Assembly: GCF_000719475.1 (NCBI RefSeq)
Contig: NZ_JOGO01000005.1
Coordinates: 62,001-126,000 of the forward strand
Length of the DNA: 64,000 bases
Direction of reading: 5' to 3'
DNA from: Streptomyces sp. NRRL F-5630
Lineage (GTDB): Bacteria > Actinomycetota > Actinomycetes > Streptomycetales > Streptomycetaceae
Below the pieces are notes generated by a model. That model worked only from the letters and a program-made list of their open reading frames with translations. It was not told where the DNA came from and did not search any database. The position numbers and the translations under genes were made by a program. Shown here one piece after another: positions 42,401 to 50,819 of this stretch. Position 1 is the stretch's first letter. Each line of letters begins with the position of its first letter.

Positions 42401-42447
42401 GATGACGGGTGTCATCGAAACTTCTTGGTATGATGACGAGCATCATC
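42401..42447. promoter_or_regulatory. Twin putative TetR operators
   Basis: Two inverted repeats, GATGAC-GGGT-GTCATC (42401-42416, perfect) and GATGAC-GAGC-ATCATC (42432-42447, one mismatch), each followed by GAAAC, are spaced 31 bp start to start, about three helical turns. A TATGAT -10 for the TetR gene (42429-42434) overlaps the second site. Confidence 0.8.
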
Positions 42448-42484
42448 GAAACAGTCAAGTCGGCGACGGCGTGAGAGGACAGCG

Positions 42485-43093
42485 ATGCCGCGTATCACCA
42501 GGGAGGACAAGGCCCGCAACCGGCAGAACATCCTCGACGCGGCGGGCCGCATGTTCCGTCTGCAAGGCATCGACGGGGTCGGCATCGCGGAGCTGATGAA
42601 GGAGGCGGGCCTCACCCACGGCGGCTTCTACAACCACTTCGCTTCCAAGAACGACCTGGTCGTCGAGGCCTGCGAAGCCTCCTTCGCCGCGTCTCTCGGA
42701 AGCCTGTCCCAGACGATCGAGGAGGGCCCGGACGCGGGCGGCTCCCCGCTGAAACGGGCCGTGGACGGATATCTGTCCCCCGCACACCGCGACGCCCCGG
42801 ACGGCGGCTGCCCTTCAGCCTCCTTGGCCACCGACGCCGGACGGCACCACGAAGCCGTGCAGCGCGTGTACGCCGAGGGGGTCGAGGGCTATCTCACCGG
42901 CTTCGCCGCCGAGTTCCTGCGCGAAGCCGAGGAACAGGGGCGCGCACTCACACCGGACGAAGCCAGGCGCAGGGCGATGCGCCTGCTCAGCGAAATGATC
43001 GGCACCCTGACGCTCGCCCGTGCCGTACGCCACGTCGAGCCCGAACTCTCCGACGAGATCCTGCGGGCCGGTCGCAGCCACGCCCTCGACTGA
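42485..43093 (+). CDS. TetR-family regulator (NemR/AcrR-like)
   Basis: 202-aa repressor with HTH RQNILDAAGRMFRLQGIDGVGIAELMKEAGLTHGGFYNHFASKNDLVVEA at about residues 15-65. The C-terminal domain resembles the TetR_C group of the DNA-binding proteins that sense electrophiles: DAPDGGCPSASLATDAGRH includes a Cys (about residue 102) in the position region where NemR-like proteins have reactive Cys. It is divergent from the MDR/Fno-like/OYE operon and shares two operators with it. Control of reductive detoxification is the most likely role. ATG 42485 is 4 nt after GAGAGGACAGCG. Confidence 0.88.
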   Translation: MPRITREDKARNRQNILDAAGRMFRLQGIDGVGIAELMKEAGLTHGGFYNHFASKNDLVVEACEASFAASLGSLSQTIEEGPDAGGSPLKRAVDGYLSPAHRDAPDGGCPSASLATDAGRHHEAVQRVYAEGVEGYLTGFAAEFLREAEEQGRALTPDEARRRAMRLLSEMIGTLTLARAVRHVEPELSDEILRAGRSHALD

Positions 43094-43121
43094 CACCCAC
43101 GCGCGGGGACCGCTCTCAGCT

Positions 43122-43319
43122 GGCGGTGTGGAGACGGAAGGTATCCACGCGGCCGGCTTCATCGGCAGTGAAGCCGAGACGGACATGATCGGGCGCACCC
43201 CCTTGGGTCGTATCGGTCAGCCCAAGGATCTGGCGCGGGCGGCGGTCTTCTTCGCCTCCGACGAGGCCGCGTGGGTCACCGGAGAGCGCCTCACCGCCTC
43301 CGGCGGCCCGCGAAGCTGA
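43122..43319 (+). pseudogene. C-terminal fragment of an SDR oxidoreductase
   Basis: The frame reads GGVETEGIHAAGFIGS, then MIGRTPLGRIGQPKDLARAAVFFASDEAAWVTGERLTASGG, the typical last 65 residues of a classical SDR. No cofactor-binding or catalytic part lies upstream, and the frame runs directly out of the 3' end of the TetR gene region. It is a leftover of a deleted gene. Confidence 0.8.
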
Positions 43320-43455
43320 CACACCCTGGCAACGCCGAAGTCCGCAGACTTACCCGGCGGGACCGGGCTTCTCCCGGGGACGCTGCTTCTGATCATCAAC
43401 CGCTCCCTCGACCGCACAGGACCTGTGACCGCGCGAAAGGTGCTGAGGGGCCATG

Positions 43456-43566
43456 TCACTTGGCCAGTCTGCGGTGACATACGAGGGTCACGGCGGTGGC
43501 AGTGAAGGCGAGGAAGTGTTCCGGCTTCCGTGCGTAGCGACGGCGCAGGCGTCGGCAGCCGGACAG
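43456..43566 (-). pseudogene. C-terminal scrap of an IS transposase
   Basis: On the minus strand, RRLRRRYARKPEHFLAFTA then TAVTLVCHRRLAK and a TGA stop match the conserved C-terminal end of IS5-like transposases. No upstream catalytic part is readable. About 35 codons remain. Confidence 0.6.
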
Positions 43567-43627
43567 CCGGGACACACTTGGGGACGCGGGGCCCACAGGT
43601 GGTCGGGGAGGGCTGGTTGCCGCGGAC

Positions 43628-44461
43628 TCAGCCGCGCCGTCGCGACGCGGCGGCGAACAGGGCGGTGACGTGCTCGCGCTGGTCGTCGCCCCTGCGGGCG
43701 AGGACGATCCGGCTCGGCCCCGCGTCGGGGACAGGGACGCACACGATGCCTGGGGCCGCGGGCGTGACGAGTGAACGAGGCAGGACCGCGACGACGCGTC
43801 CGATCCTCACCAGAGCGGTGAGTTCGCCGGCGTCGGCGATCTCCGGACCGCTCCCACCACCGGGGACACCCGCCCACCTCGGGAAGACCTCATCGCTGAG
43901 GTCGCTCAGGGAGATGCTGTCCCGCCCGGCGAGCCGGTGGTTTTCGGGGAGGACGGCCACCCGGTCCTCGACGTGGAGGGTCTCGGTGGCCAGCCCGCCG
44001 AGGTCATCGAACGGGGCGTAGAGCAGGCCCGTGTCGGCACGCCCGTCGCGCAGGTGATCGGTGCGGTCGGTGGCGCCGCTGAAGAGGATGTCGACCTGCC
44101 GGGCGGCGGGCTGCTCCGCGTAGGCGGCGAGGATCCCGGAGAGCAGGTTCGCGTCACCGCCGGGTTTGATCACGAACCTGAGCGATGCGTCGTCGGCGGC
44201 GCGTTGTGTGTTCTGCACGGCGACTGTCATCGCGTTCAGCGCGTGTCGGCCGTGCTCCAGCAGGGCCGCCCCGGCGGGCGTCAGCACGACGCTGCGGCTG
44301 GTGCGGTCGAAGAGCGTGACGCGCAGCCGGGACTCGATGCGCTTGATGGTCTTCGACAGGGCGGGCTGTGCGACGGCGAGCCTGTCGGCGGCGCGTCCGA
44401 AGTGCAGCTCCTCGGCGACGGTGATGAAGTACCGCAGCTCCCTTACCTCCACCAGATCCAT
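43628..44461 (-). CDS. LysR-family regulator
   Basis: 277-aa regulator. The HTH is at residues 5-65: VRELRYFITVAEELHFGRAADRLAVAQPALSKTIKRIESRLRVTLFDRTSRSVVLT. The effector domain begins LRFVIKPGGDANLLSGIL. It is divergent from a small unknown protein and an SDR gene (44533-45599) across a 71-bp gap, so these are the probable targets. The ATG at 44461 has no strong RBS; GGTAAGGGAG lies at about 7-15 nt only on the coding side and is inside the gene. Confidence in the exact start is moderate. Confidence 0.88.
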   Translation of the reverse strand: MDLVEVRELRYFITVAEELHFGRAADRLAVAQPALSKTIKRIESRLRVTLFDRTSRSVVLTPAGAALLEHGRHALNAMTVAVQNTQRAADDASLRFVIKPGGDANLLSGILAAYAEQPAARQVDILFSGATDRTDHLRDGRADTGLLYAPFDDLGGLATETLHVEDRVAVLPENHRLAGRDSISLSDLSDEVFPRWAGVPGGGSGPEIADAGELTALVRIGRVVAVLPRSLVTPAAPGIVCVPVPDAGPSRIVLARRGDDQREHVTALFAAASRRRG

Positions 44462-44532
44462 TCCTCAAGGTTATCGAATGCCCGCGGAAGAGGTCTTGGA
44501 CGCGGCCGGATACCGGGTGGTCGTATGGGGTC

Positions 44533-44850
44533 ATGATCCAGCACACCATGTTCGTCCAGTTCACCGCACCGATTCCCGAGCACGACCTGAAGCAGTACCT
44601 CGCGGACCTCGAAACGGCCGCGAAGGGCACCGGCGTGCTCCAGACGTTCGCCGCACAGCGTCACATCCCCGTCCCCGGCGAGGAGAAGATTCCGGCGTTC
44701 ATCGCCACCGCCGTCGTCCAGCTTGGCACCGCCGACCTCGAGGCGCTGGGGACCCTTTTCGCCGCACCGGAGGTCGGCGAGGTCTTCGACACCTGGCGCG
44801 CCCGTTACCCGTTCAAGGCGGCCTGGGCGAACCACGAGGCGCTGGCGTGA
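44533..44850 (+). CDS. Small conserved-type protein of unknown function
   Basis: 105-aa cytosolic protein, MIQHTMFVQFTAPIPEHDLKQYLADL at the start. The pattern of an initial strand, a helix and a repeat of this unit (TAVVQLGTADLEALGTLFAAPEVGEVFDTWR) is compatible with a dimeric alpha/beta-barrel (Dabb/EthD-like) fold, but this is a structural guess. The TGA overlaps the GTG of the SDR gene, so the pair is coupled. It is divergent from a LysR gene. A catalytic role cannot be assigned. Confidence 0.75.
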   Translation: MIQHTMFVQFTAPIPEHDLKQYLADLETAAKGTGVLQTFAAQRHIPVPGEEKIPAFIATAVVQLGTADLEALGTLFAAPEVGEVFDTWRARYPFKAAWANHEALA

Positions 44851-45599
44851 GCGACTTCACCGACAAGGTCGGCCTTGTCACCGGGGCGGGCAGCGGGATC
44901 GGAAGGGCCATCGCCTCCGGTCTCGCCCGCCGCGGGGCGGCGGTGGCGGTCCTCGACGTGGACGAGGCGGCGGCGCACGAGACAGCCGAGAAGATCGCGG
45001 GGGCAGGCGGGCGGGCGATCGCCGTCCGGGCCGACATCGCCGACGAGAACTCCGTGCGGTCGGCGATCGGCCGGACGGTCGCCGAGTTCGGGCGGCTGAA
45101 TGTGGCGGTCAACAACGCCGCCGTCTCGTCGAGCGGCCGGCAGCTGACCGAAATGCGGGCGCAGGAATGGGAAGGCGTGCTGCGGGTCAATCTGACCGGC
45201 ACGTTCCTCTGTCTCAAACACGAGATACCCGAACTGCGCCGGGCCGGGGGCGGAGCGATCGTCAACATCGCCTCCGGCGGCGGCCTGCACGCCATCCCGC
45301 TGTCCCCGGCGTACGTGGCCGGCAAGCACGGCGTCGTGGGCCTGACGAAGGCCGCCGCAGTCGACTACGCCGCCGACGGCATCCGGGTCAACGCGGTAGC
45401 CCCCGGGATGACCCGCACGGCGCATCTGGACCGGGCCACCGAGGGAACCGGGATGATCGCCCAGCACCAGGCACTCACTCCGCTCGGCCGTCTCGCCACC
45501 CCGGACGAGATCGCCGACGCCGCCGTCTGGCTGTGCTCGGACGAATCCTCCTACGTCACGGGGACCACCCTGTCGGTCGACGGCGGACGCCGCGCCTGA
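44847..45599 (+). CDS. SDR-family oxidoreductase
   Basis: 250-aa classical short-chain dehydrogenase. It has TGAGSGIGRA near residue 12, NNAAVSSSG, the catalytic Ser in NIASGGG and YVAGKHGVVGLTK with Tyr and Lys, then VAPGMTRTAHLDRA and TGTTLSVDGG at the end. GTG 44847 overlaps the preceding small gene's stop, so the two are one translation-coupled operon, presumably controlled by the divergent LysR. Its last codons form the first unit of a tandem DNA repeat that continues beyond the stop (45585-45742). Confidence 0.92.
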   Translation: MSDFTDKVGLVTGAGSGIGRAIASGLARRGAAVAVLDVDEAAAHETAEKIAGAGGRAIAVRADIADENSVRSAIGRTVAEFGRLNVAVNNAAVSSSGRQLTEMRAQEWEGVLRVNLTGTFLCLKHEIPELRRAGGGAIVNIASGGGLHAIPLSPAYVAGKHGVVGLTKAAAVDYAADGIRVNAVAPGMTRTAHLDRATEGTGMIAQHQALTPLGRLATPDEIADAAVWLCSDESSYVTGTTLSVDGGRRA

Positions 45600-45742
45600 C
45601 CCTACGGAGAGGGCGCCGCGCCCGACCGCACGAGCAGGACCCTGCGCCTGACCGTGCGGGCAGGGCGCGCCCCGCCTGGCCGGGCGATCAGGACGCCGCA
45701 CTTGACCGTGCGAGCAGGGCGCCGCGCCTGGCCGCAGGAGTA
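45585..45742. repeat. Six-unit degenerate 26-bp tandem repeat starting inside the SDR gene
   Basis: Units of 26 bp (one of 28) begin at 45585, 45611, 45637, 45663, 45691 and 45717. The consensus starts GGACGCCGCGCCTGACCG and ends GCGAGCA. The first unit includes the final GGACGCCGCGCC and TGA stop codon of the SDR gene, so the array seems to have grown from the gene end into the intergenic DNA. Units differ at several positions, so it is not recent. Confidence 0.8.
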
Positions 45743-45812
45743 GGGCAAGGGAGGCGCCGGACATGTCCTGCTCATCCCCGGGCCGCTCGACGGCGTTCCT
45801 CTTCTTAGCACG

Positions 45813-46610
45813 TCAGAGGGCCATGCCTCCCGTTGCGTCGATGACCTGGCCGGTTACCCAGCGTGCGTCGTCGGAGGCGAGGAAGGCCACGATGTCGGCC
45901 ATGTCTTCCGGCCGCCCGATCCGGCCGAGGGCGGCAAGAGACGCCGCTTGCGCCTCGGCGTGCGGATCGCCCAGCAGGGTGGCCGCGCTGGCATCGGTGA
46001 GGACGGTTCCCGGGGCCACCGAGTTGACCGTGATGCCCCGGGGGCCCAGCTCCTTGGCGAGGGCGAGACTGAAGTTGTCCAGGGCTCCCTTGGTGGCGCC
46101 GTAGGCGATCATTTCAGGCGTTGCCAGGCGGGCCACGGAGCTGGAGATGTTGATGATCCGGCCCCCGTCGCGCAGGCGCGGCAGTCCCTGCTGCGTGACG
46201 AAGAACGGCGCACGCACGTTCACGGCGAAGACCTTGTCGAAGGCGTCCTCGGTCAACGACTCCAGGGATGCGAAATCCCCGATGCCGACGTTGTTGACGA
46301 TGATGTCGAGCTTCCCCTCGGGCACGTGCTCCGTGCCCGCGGCGTCGAAGGCGGCCCAGAGGCGGGCCGCGTCGCCGCGTTCACCCAGCCCCGCCTGGAG
46401 TGCGAAGGCCCGTCCTCCGTTCTTGCGGATGTTTTCGACGGTCTCGCTCGCCGCCGTCTCGTCGCGGGCGTAGGTGACGCCGACGGCGGCGCCGTCCTGG
46501 GCGAGCCGCTCCGCGATCGCCCGGCCGATGCCCCTGCTGCCGCCGGTGACCAGTGCGACCTTGTCCTCGAGTGCTCTTGCAGACACGGCGGAAGACCGCC
46601 TCCCGTTCAT
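45813..46610 (-). CDS. SDR-family oxidoreductase
   Basis: 265-aa classical SDR resembling the FabG-like/3-oxoacyl reductase group: TGGSRGIGRAIAERLAQ, then NNVGIGD, Ser in ISSSVARLA and YGATKGALDNFSLALAKE, ending GRPEDMADIVAFLAS and TGQVIDATGG. A 12-residue polar leader precedes the fold from ATG 46610. It follows the 134-aa unknown gene by 28 bp on the same strand, forming an operon divergent from a LuxR-type regulator. The substrate is unknown. Confidence 0.9.
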   Translation of the reverse strand: MNGRRSSAVSARALEDKVALVTGGSRGIGRAIAERLAQDGAAVGVTYARDETAASETVENIRKNGGRAFALQAGLGERGDAARLWAAFDAAGTEHVPEGKLDIIVNNVGIGDFASLESLTEDAFDKVFAVNVRAPFFVTQQGLPRLRDGGRIINISSSVARLATPEMIAYGATKGALDNFSLALAKELGPRGITVNSVAPGTVLTDASAATLLGDPHAEAQAASLAALGRIGRPEDMADIVAFLASDDARWVTGQVIDATGGMAL

Positions 46611-46638
46611 CGAATCGTCTCTTGAGTGCTATGGGCGC

Positions 46639-47043
46639 CTAGACCAGCGGCTTGTGTTCGGGCCACCACCGCTGGACGGCTTCGACAGTCGTCGTCGGGC
46701 TGACGTTGAAGCAGAGCTTCGCGCCGGGTGCCAGCTCGTGGGTGGTGTTGACCAGCACCTCCAACAGCGGGGTCAGTTCCGGGTCCAGCCGGACGCCGGC
46801 GCCGATCAGCACGATGTCGTAGTCCTTGGCGGTCAACGCGGTGCGAAAGACCGCCTCGGCCGTGCGGCCGTAGTCGAGCAGGCAGTCATCGACACTCAGG
46901 CCGAGCTCCTCGAGCCGAGCCCGGCCCGCGGCCATTCCGGCCCGGACCGCCTCGGCGTCGATTTCAGGGAACGCCGCCCGTGACGAGGGCGCGTCGTCCA
47001 CCAGCGCTGGATCCAGTCCGACGTTGAGCATGGACGGGGACAT
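46639..47043 (-). CDS. Small protein of unknown function upstream of an SDR gene
   Basis: 134-aa cytosolic protein that I do not recognise as a named family. It shows a Rossmann-like centre, TAKDYDIVLIGAGVRLDPELTPLLEVLVN, and a helical N-terminal half (IDAEAVRAGMAAGRARLEELGLSVDDCLLDYGRT). The C-terminus VSPTTTVEAVQRWWPEHKPLV is polar. ATG 47043 has GGAGGT about 7 nt upstream; the longer upstream frame is a shadow of the divergent LuxR gene. It is 28 bp ahead of the SDR gene, so both are probably co-expressed from the gap shared with the LuxR gene. Confidence 0.75.
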   Translation of the reverse strand: MSPSMLNVGLDPALVDDAPSSRAAFPEIDAEAVRAGMAAGRARLEELGLSVDDCLLDYGRTAEAVFRTALTAKDYDIVLIGAGVRLDPELTPLLEVLVNTTHELAPGAKLCFNVSPTTTVEAVQRWWPEHKPLV

Positions 47044-47129
47044 GTCGGTGTACCTCCGTGACCTGGGGTTTCTCGGACCCACGGTAGGCGCCTGGAGGCC
47101 GGGCGGCCCTCCCACATTTCTGGGATACC

Positions 47130-48176
47130 GTGGCAAGGGTGAGTTCCCCGATGGTCCGGCGCGAGACCGTGCGCGACATCGAGGCGATCTGCCGTCTCGA
47201 CCTCGACTCCCGGATACTGCGCCGCCGGATCGCCGACCGGCTGACACGCCTCATCCCGGCCGACTCCTACTGCTTCAGCACGATCGACCCGATGACGCTG
47301 CTGACCGCCGACCAAGTCAGCGCCGGGCTCGTACCGGAGGCGGCCGCGGCCGCCGCGCACAACGAGTACCTGGTGGACGACGTCCTGAAGTTCGCGGCGC
47401 TGGCCCGCTCCGAGGTGTCCGCGGGCACGCTCGGTGCGGCCACCGGCGGTGATCCGGAAGCCAGCCACCGCTACCGGACCGTGCTGCCGATGATCGACGC
47501 GCGGCACGAGCTGCGGGCGGGCTTCGTGGTGGACGGCCGCTGCTGGGGCGTCGTCGCCCTCTTCCGCGGCGGCCGGCGGCCCGACTTCACCCCGGCCGAC
47601 GTCGGCGTCCTGCGGCGGCTGTCCGCCCCGGTCGGTGCGGCCCTGCGCCGGGCCGCCCACCGGGCACCCGACGACACCGCTGCGGGCCCGTCCGAGGCCG
47701 GAGTGCTCCTGCTCGACCAGGACTTGCGGCTGTTTTCGGAGAACCTGGCCGCGAAGCTCTGGCGGGACGAGCTGGACCCGTCGCAGGCGGAACTGCCGTC
47801 CGCGATCCTGGAGGTGGCCGCACGGGGAAGAGGCGCTGAGCTGCCGGCGTACGGACGCATCCGCGGCCGCTCGGGCCGGTGGCTCTCCGTCCAGGCCTCG
47901 CCGCTGAGTGGTGGCGGCCCGCATCCGGCGGCCATCGCCGTGACGGTACATCCGGCGCCGGCCGCCGACGTGGCCGAGATACTGCTGCTCGCGTACGGGC
48001 TCACAGCGCGCGAGCGTGACGTGCTGGCGCGAGTCGTCGCCGGTCTGCCGTCGCGGACCATCGCCGTGGAACTGCACATCACCGCGGCGACCGTGCAGGA
48101 CCATCTGAAGAGTGTGTTCGCGAAGACCGGTGTCCGCAGCCGCGGCGAACTGGTGGCGACGGTCCTGGGCCTGTGA
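47130..48176 (+). CDS. LuxR-family regulator with GAF-like sensor region
   Basis: 348-aa one-component regulator. Residues of about 20-180 resemble a GAF/PAS-like sensor (LIPADSYCFSTIDPMTLLTADQVSAGL, GFVVDGRCWGVVALFRGG). The C-terminal LuxR HTH is clear: GLTARERDVLARVVAGLPSRTIAVELHITAATVQDHLKSVFAKTGVRSRGELVATVL. GTG 47130 is taken as the start because nearby upstream sequence GGGATACC suggests a -10 that would give little or no leader; GTG 47140-region and ATG 47151 are alternatives. It is divergent from the unknown/SDR operon, its likely target. Confidence 0.87.
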   Translation: MARVSSPMVRRETVRDIEAICRLDLDSRILRRRIADRLTRLIPADSYCFSTIDPMTLLTADQVSAGLVPEAAAAAAHNEYLVDDVLKFAALARSEVSAGTLGAATGGDPEASHRYRTVLPMIDARHELRAGFVVDGRCWGVVALFRGGRRPDFTPADVGVLRRLSAPVGAALRRAAHRAPDDTAAGPSEAGVLLLDQDLRLFSENLAAKLWRDELDPSQAELPSAILEVAARGRGAELPAYGRIRGRSGRWLSVQASPLSGGGPHPAAIAVTVHPAPAADVAEILLLAYGLTARERDVLARVVAGLPSRTIAVELHITAATVQDHLKSVFAKTGVRSRGELVATVLGL

Positions 48177-48288
48177 CCGGACGAGTGATTACTGAGTTTT
48201 TCGTCAGGGACCGTACGACCGTATCCAGTTGTGAGCAATCTGCGGGACTCGACCTCGCGGCACGGCGTGAGCCGGTAGAGCTGGCGTC

Positions 48289-48411
48289 ATGACGCAGGTA
48301 CAACTGAGCGACGCTGAATGGGAGTTCATCGAGTCCTGTCTGCCGATCGGCCGGTTCGGGTCCGGAGCGGCACCGGCACCCGCACCGGCACCCCACCGGC
48401 CTCAGGCGTAG
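48289..48411 (+). pseudogene. N-terminal scrap of an IS5-like transposase
   Basis: ATG 48289 encodes MTQVQLSDAEWEFIESCLPI, the very conserved N-terminus of IS5-family transposases. Similarity ends after about 21 residues and a Pro/Ala-rich tail leads to TAG at 48409-48411, overlapping the opposite DMFase-like gene end. No terminal inverted repeat was matched. Confidence 0.7.
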
Positions 48412-49970
48412 AGGTGCTTCACGTTCTCCCGTGGGGCCGGGCGGTGCCGGAGTGCGGGGCCCGCGGCGAACCCGGTCAGCACGTTCTCGGTCACCTTGGT
48501 GACGAACTCGCCGGTGCGGGCGTCCATCCGGTGGTTCCGCCCGTTCAGGCCGGTGCCCGCCATCAGTCCTTCCACCCAGCGCATGGTGCCGGTGGCGAAG
48601 ACGCCGGCGCCGCTGGGCACCGTGTAGTACGCCGAGTCGGAGTGGCTGTGCCGCCCGTTGCACACCAGGGGCGAGTGCGCGACCACCTCGATCGACTCCG
48701 GGGTGGGGGCGCTGGGGGTGACCCGGTCGTACTCCACGCCCACCAGGTGGGCGAAGCGCTCGCCGCGGCGTACGCCCGTGCCGCGGAAGGCCCAGTGGTC
48801 GGGGTTCTGCACCACGTAGGGTGCGTCGGTCGGAAAGCCTTCGTACAGGACGCCCGTCAGCGACGACTCGGGGTCGGCGCCGGGCCCGCCGCGGAAGTCG
48901 GTGGTGGCCATGCGCGGGTGGTCGGCCAGGTAGGGGTCGGCGGTGAAGTCGGTCTTGTAGCAGACCACCGCGGGCGGCGCGGCGGCCGTGTCGGAGGCCA
49001 GGCGGATCCGGCGGAAGCAGGTGTTGGCGCCGAGGAAGACCAGGTTCGTCCCGGCGTCGCGGGCGGCGGTGACGTGCCGCCGCTGCTCGGGCGTCCAGTA
49101 CTCGTCGTGGCCCAGGGCCACCGTGGTGGTCGCGCCCTTCAGTACCCCCGGGTCGCGATGGACGTCCAGGCCCGTGGTGTACGCCAGCGGGATACCCGCC
49201 CGTTCGGCCAGCACCACCGCGGCCCGCTCGTAGACCAGGAACTTCTCGGCGCCGTTCTTGGCGTAGGGGCGCTCGAAGGAGACTCCGTAGGCGCGGCGGG
49301 CGTAGGAGCCCTCGGCGCCGTAGTAGAGGCAGTTGCCGCCCCAGTCGTTGTACGCCTGCCAGGTGGCGGGGGCGTGCATCAGGAGGGTGCGGCCGTGCGC
49401 GGAGACCGAGCGGACCACCAGGGGGACATAGCGCTGGTGCCCGTTGTCGGCCTCCAGCCGCAGCAGGTAGGCGCCCTTCGGCCAGCCGTCGGCCGGCACC
49501 GCCAGGCTCTGGTCCCAGCCCGCGCGGATCATCCGCGTGTCCGGGGTGGTGCTGCTCGGGCCCTGCCGGCTGCCGCGCACCGTGTGCGAGACCCACACCA
49601 GGGCCGCCTGCGCGCCGTCGTACCAGCCGACGCGGAAGGCGGAGACGCGGAACGTCCGCGCGGTGGTCGACACGTGCAGCGCGAAGGTCTCTCCCGGCCG
49701 CACGCTGACCCGGTCGGCGTAGCCCTCGATCGCCTCCGGCGGGCCGACGGACGCCGGCCGCCAGTCGTTCGTGCCCTTCAGCGCGGGGTGGCCGCTCAGC
49801 CGGGACGCGGACGGGGTGGGGCGGGTGTGGGTGGCGCCCGTCCCGCACCCGGCGCTCGCCGCGACGACCAGTCCGGACGCCGCGACCCGCAGCACCTGCC
49901 GCCGCCCCGGCCACGGCGGGGCGGCGCCGTCGGGGGGAGTCCCTGCCGCCTGCTCCTCGCCGCTGTCCAT
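48402..49970 (-). CDS. Tat lipoprotein-like N,N-dimethylformamidase beta-subunit family protein
   Basis: 522-aa exported protein. The N-terminus has RRQVLRVAASGLVVAASAGCG, a twin-arginine motif that leads to a lipobox (SAGC). The mature part matches the large-subunit-like family of N,N-dimethylformamidase: IEGYADRVSVRPGETFALHVS, VGWYDGAQAALVWVS, AYNDWGGNCLYYG, and LGHDEYWTPEQRRHV. The DMFase large subunit hydrolyses dimethylformamide with an iron centre; many homologues have unknown substrates. ATG 49970 has AAGGGG upstream. No small-subunit gene is adjacent. The gene ends by overlapping an IS remnant, which may have removed downstream sequence. Confidence 0.87.
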   Translation of the reverse strand: MDSGEEQAAGTPPDGAAPPWPGRRQVLRVAASGLVVAASAGCGTGATHTRPTPSASRLSGHPALKGTNDWRPASVGPPEAIEGYADRVSVRPGETFALHVSTTARTFRVSAFRVGWYDGAQAALVWVSHTVRGSRQGPSSTTPDTRMIRAGWDQSLAVPADGWPKGAYLLRLEADNGHQRYVPLVVRSVSAHGRTLLMHAPATWQAYNDWGGNCLYYGAEGSYARRAYGVSFERPYAKNGAEKFLVYERAAVVLAERAGIPLAYTTGLDVHRDPGVLKGATTTVALGHDEYWTPEQRRHVTAARDAGTNLVFLGANTCFRRIRLASDTAAAPPAVVCYKTDFTADPYLADHPRMATTDFRGGPGADPESSLTGVLYEGFPTDAPYVVQNPDHWAFRGTGVRRGERFAHLVGVEYDRVTPSAPTPESIEVVAHSPLVCNGRHSHSDSAYYTVPSGAGVFATGTMRWVEGLMAGTGLNGRNHRMDARTGEFVTKVTENVLTGFAAGPALRHRPAPRENVKHLYA

Positions 49971-50176
49971 GCCGTCGCCCCTTCCGCCCGTTTCAGCCGC
50001 TCCACCGGCTCGATCCTGCGGCAGCCGGCGCCCCGCGGCGAGCCGGAGAGGGCCGAACGGCAGCACCGCGTGCGGCCGTTCGGCGGCCGGTCCTGCCCCG
50101 TCGAGGGCATCCATCCGCGCGGCCGTCGCACTCCAAGCGGCCCCCCGCACGTGACCGCCGAGGGCGCGGAGCAGGC

Positions 50177-50743
50177 TCAGGGCTTCGGGAGCGTCGCCAG
50201 ATAGGTGGAGACCAGCGAGCGGGCCCAGTCGGCGGAGGCGGGCTCGGGGGTGAAAACGGCACGGTAGTAGAGCGGGCCGAGGAGGAAGTCCGCGGCGGTC
50301 TCCACGTCGAGTGCTGTCCCCCCGCGGTCCTGTTCGTGCCGAATGATGGCGCCGAGCTGGCGGTGGCGGTCCTCGACGCAGGCGCAACCCCCCGCTGGGC
50401 CGGAGCCGATGGTCGCCCGCATGAGAGCGAGCGTGTCCGGGTCGGCCACGTCGGTGGCGACGTCGGCGAGCCAGCGTCGCAGGTCGCCGGAGAGAGAGCC
50501 GGAGTCGGGGACGACGAGGTCGTCGGTGAAACGGCTGGTGGCGACGTCGTTGAGCAGTTGGGCGATGGAGCCCCAGCGGCGGTACAGAGTGGTGGGGTGC
50601 ACGCCCGCGCGCGCCGCCACGGCGGGCAGGGTCAGGGTCTCCGCTTCCTCCTCGGCGAGGAGTTCCGCGACGGCGCGGTGGACGGCCGCCCGCACCTTCG
50701 CGGAGCGGCCGCCGGGACGTACGGGGGTCGACGATTCAGCCAT
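50177..50743 (-). CDS. TetR-family regulator
   Basis: 188-aa repressor. HTH residues 15-60: SAKVRAAVHRAVAELLAEEEAETLTLPAVAARAGVHPTTLYRRWGS. The C-terminal domain has the TetR_C_16-like pattern LVVPDSGSLSGDLRRWLADVATDVADP and a short Cys-bearing loop GGCACVEDRHRQL. It is divergent from an MFS transporter gene across 76 bp. Two related inverted repeats in that gap are good candidates for its operators. It most likely represses the transporter until a drug-like ligand binds. Confidence 0.9.
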   Translation of the reverse strand: MAESSTPVRPGGRSAKVRAAVHRAVAELLAEEEAETLTLPAVAARAGVHPTTLYRRWGSIAQLLNDVATSRFTDDLVVPDSGSLSGDLRRWLADVATDVADPDTLALMRATIGSGPAGGCACVEDRHRQLGAIIRHEQDRGGTALDVETAADFLLGPLYYRAVFTPEPASADWARSLVSTYLATLPKP

Positions 50744-50754
50744 GCGGAAATTAT

Positions 50755-50805
50755 CGCACTGATCACTGCGTTAGTGGTAGCGTCCTAAACGCATCGATCA
50801 CTGCA
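50755..50805. promoter_or_regulatory. Twin putative TetR operators
   Basis: CGCACTGATCACTGCG (50755-50770) and CGCATCGATCACTGCA (50790-50805) share the pattern CGCAnnGATCACTGCR and are imperfect palindromes around GATC, 35 bp apart. They lie in the 76-bp gap between the TetR and MFS genes. Confidence 0.7.
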
Positions 50806-50819
50806 TTTGGAGTCCCGCC

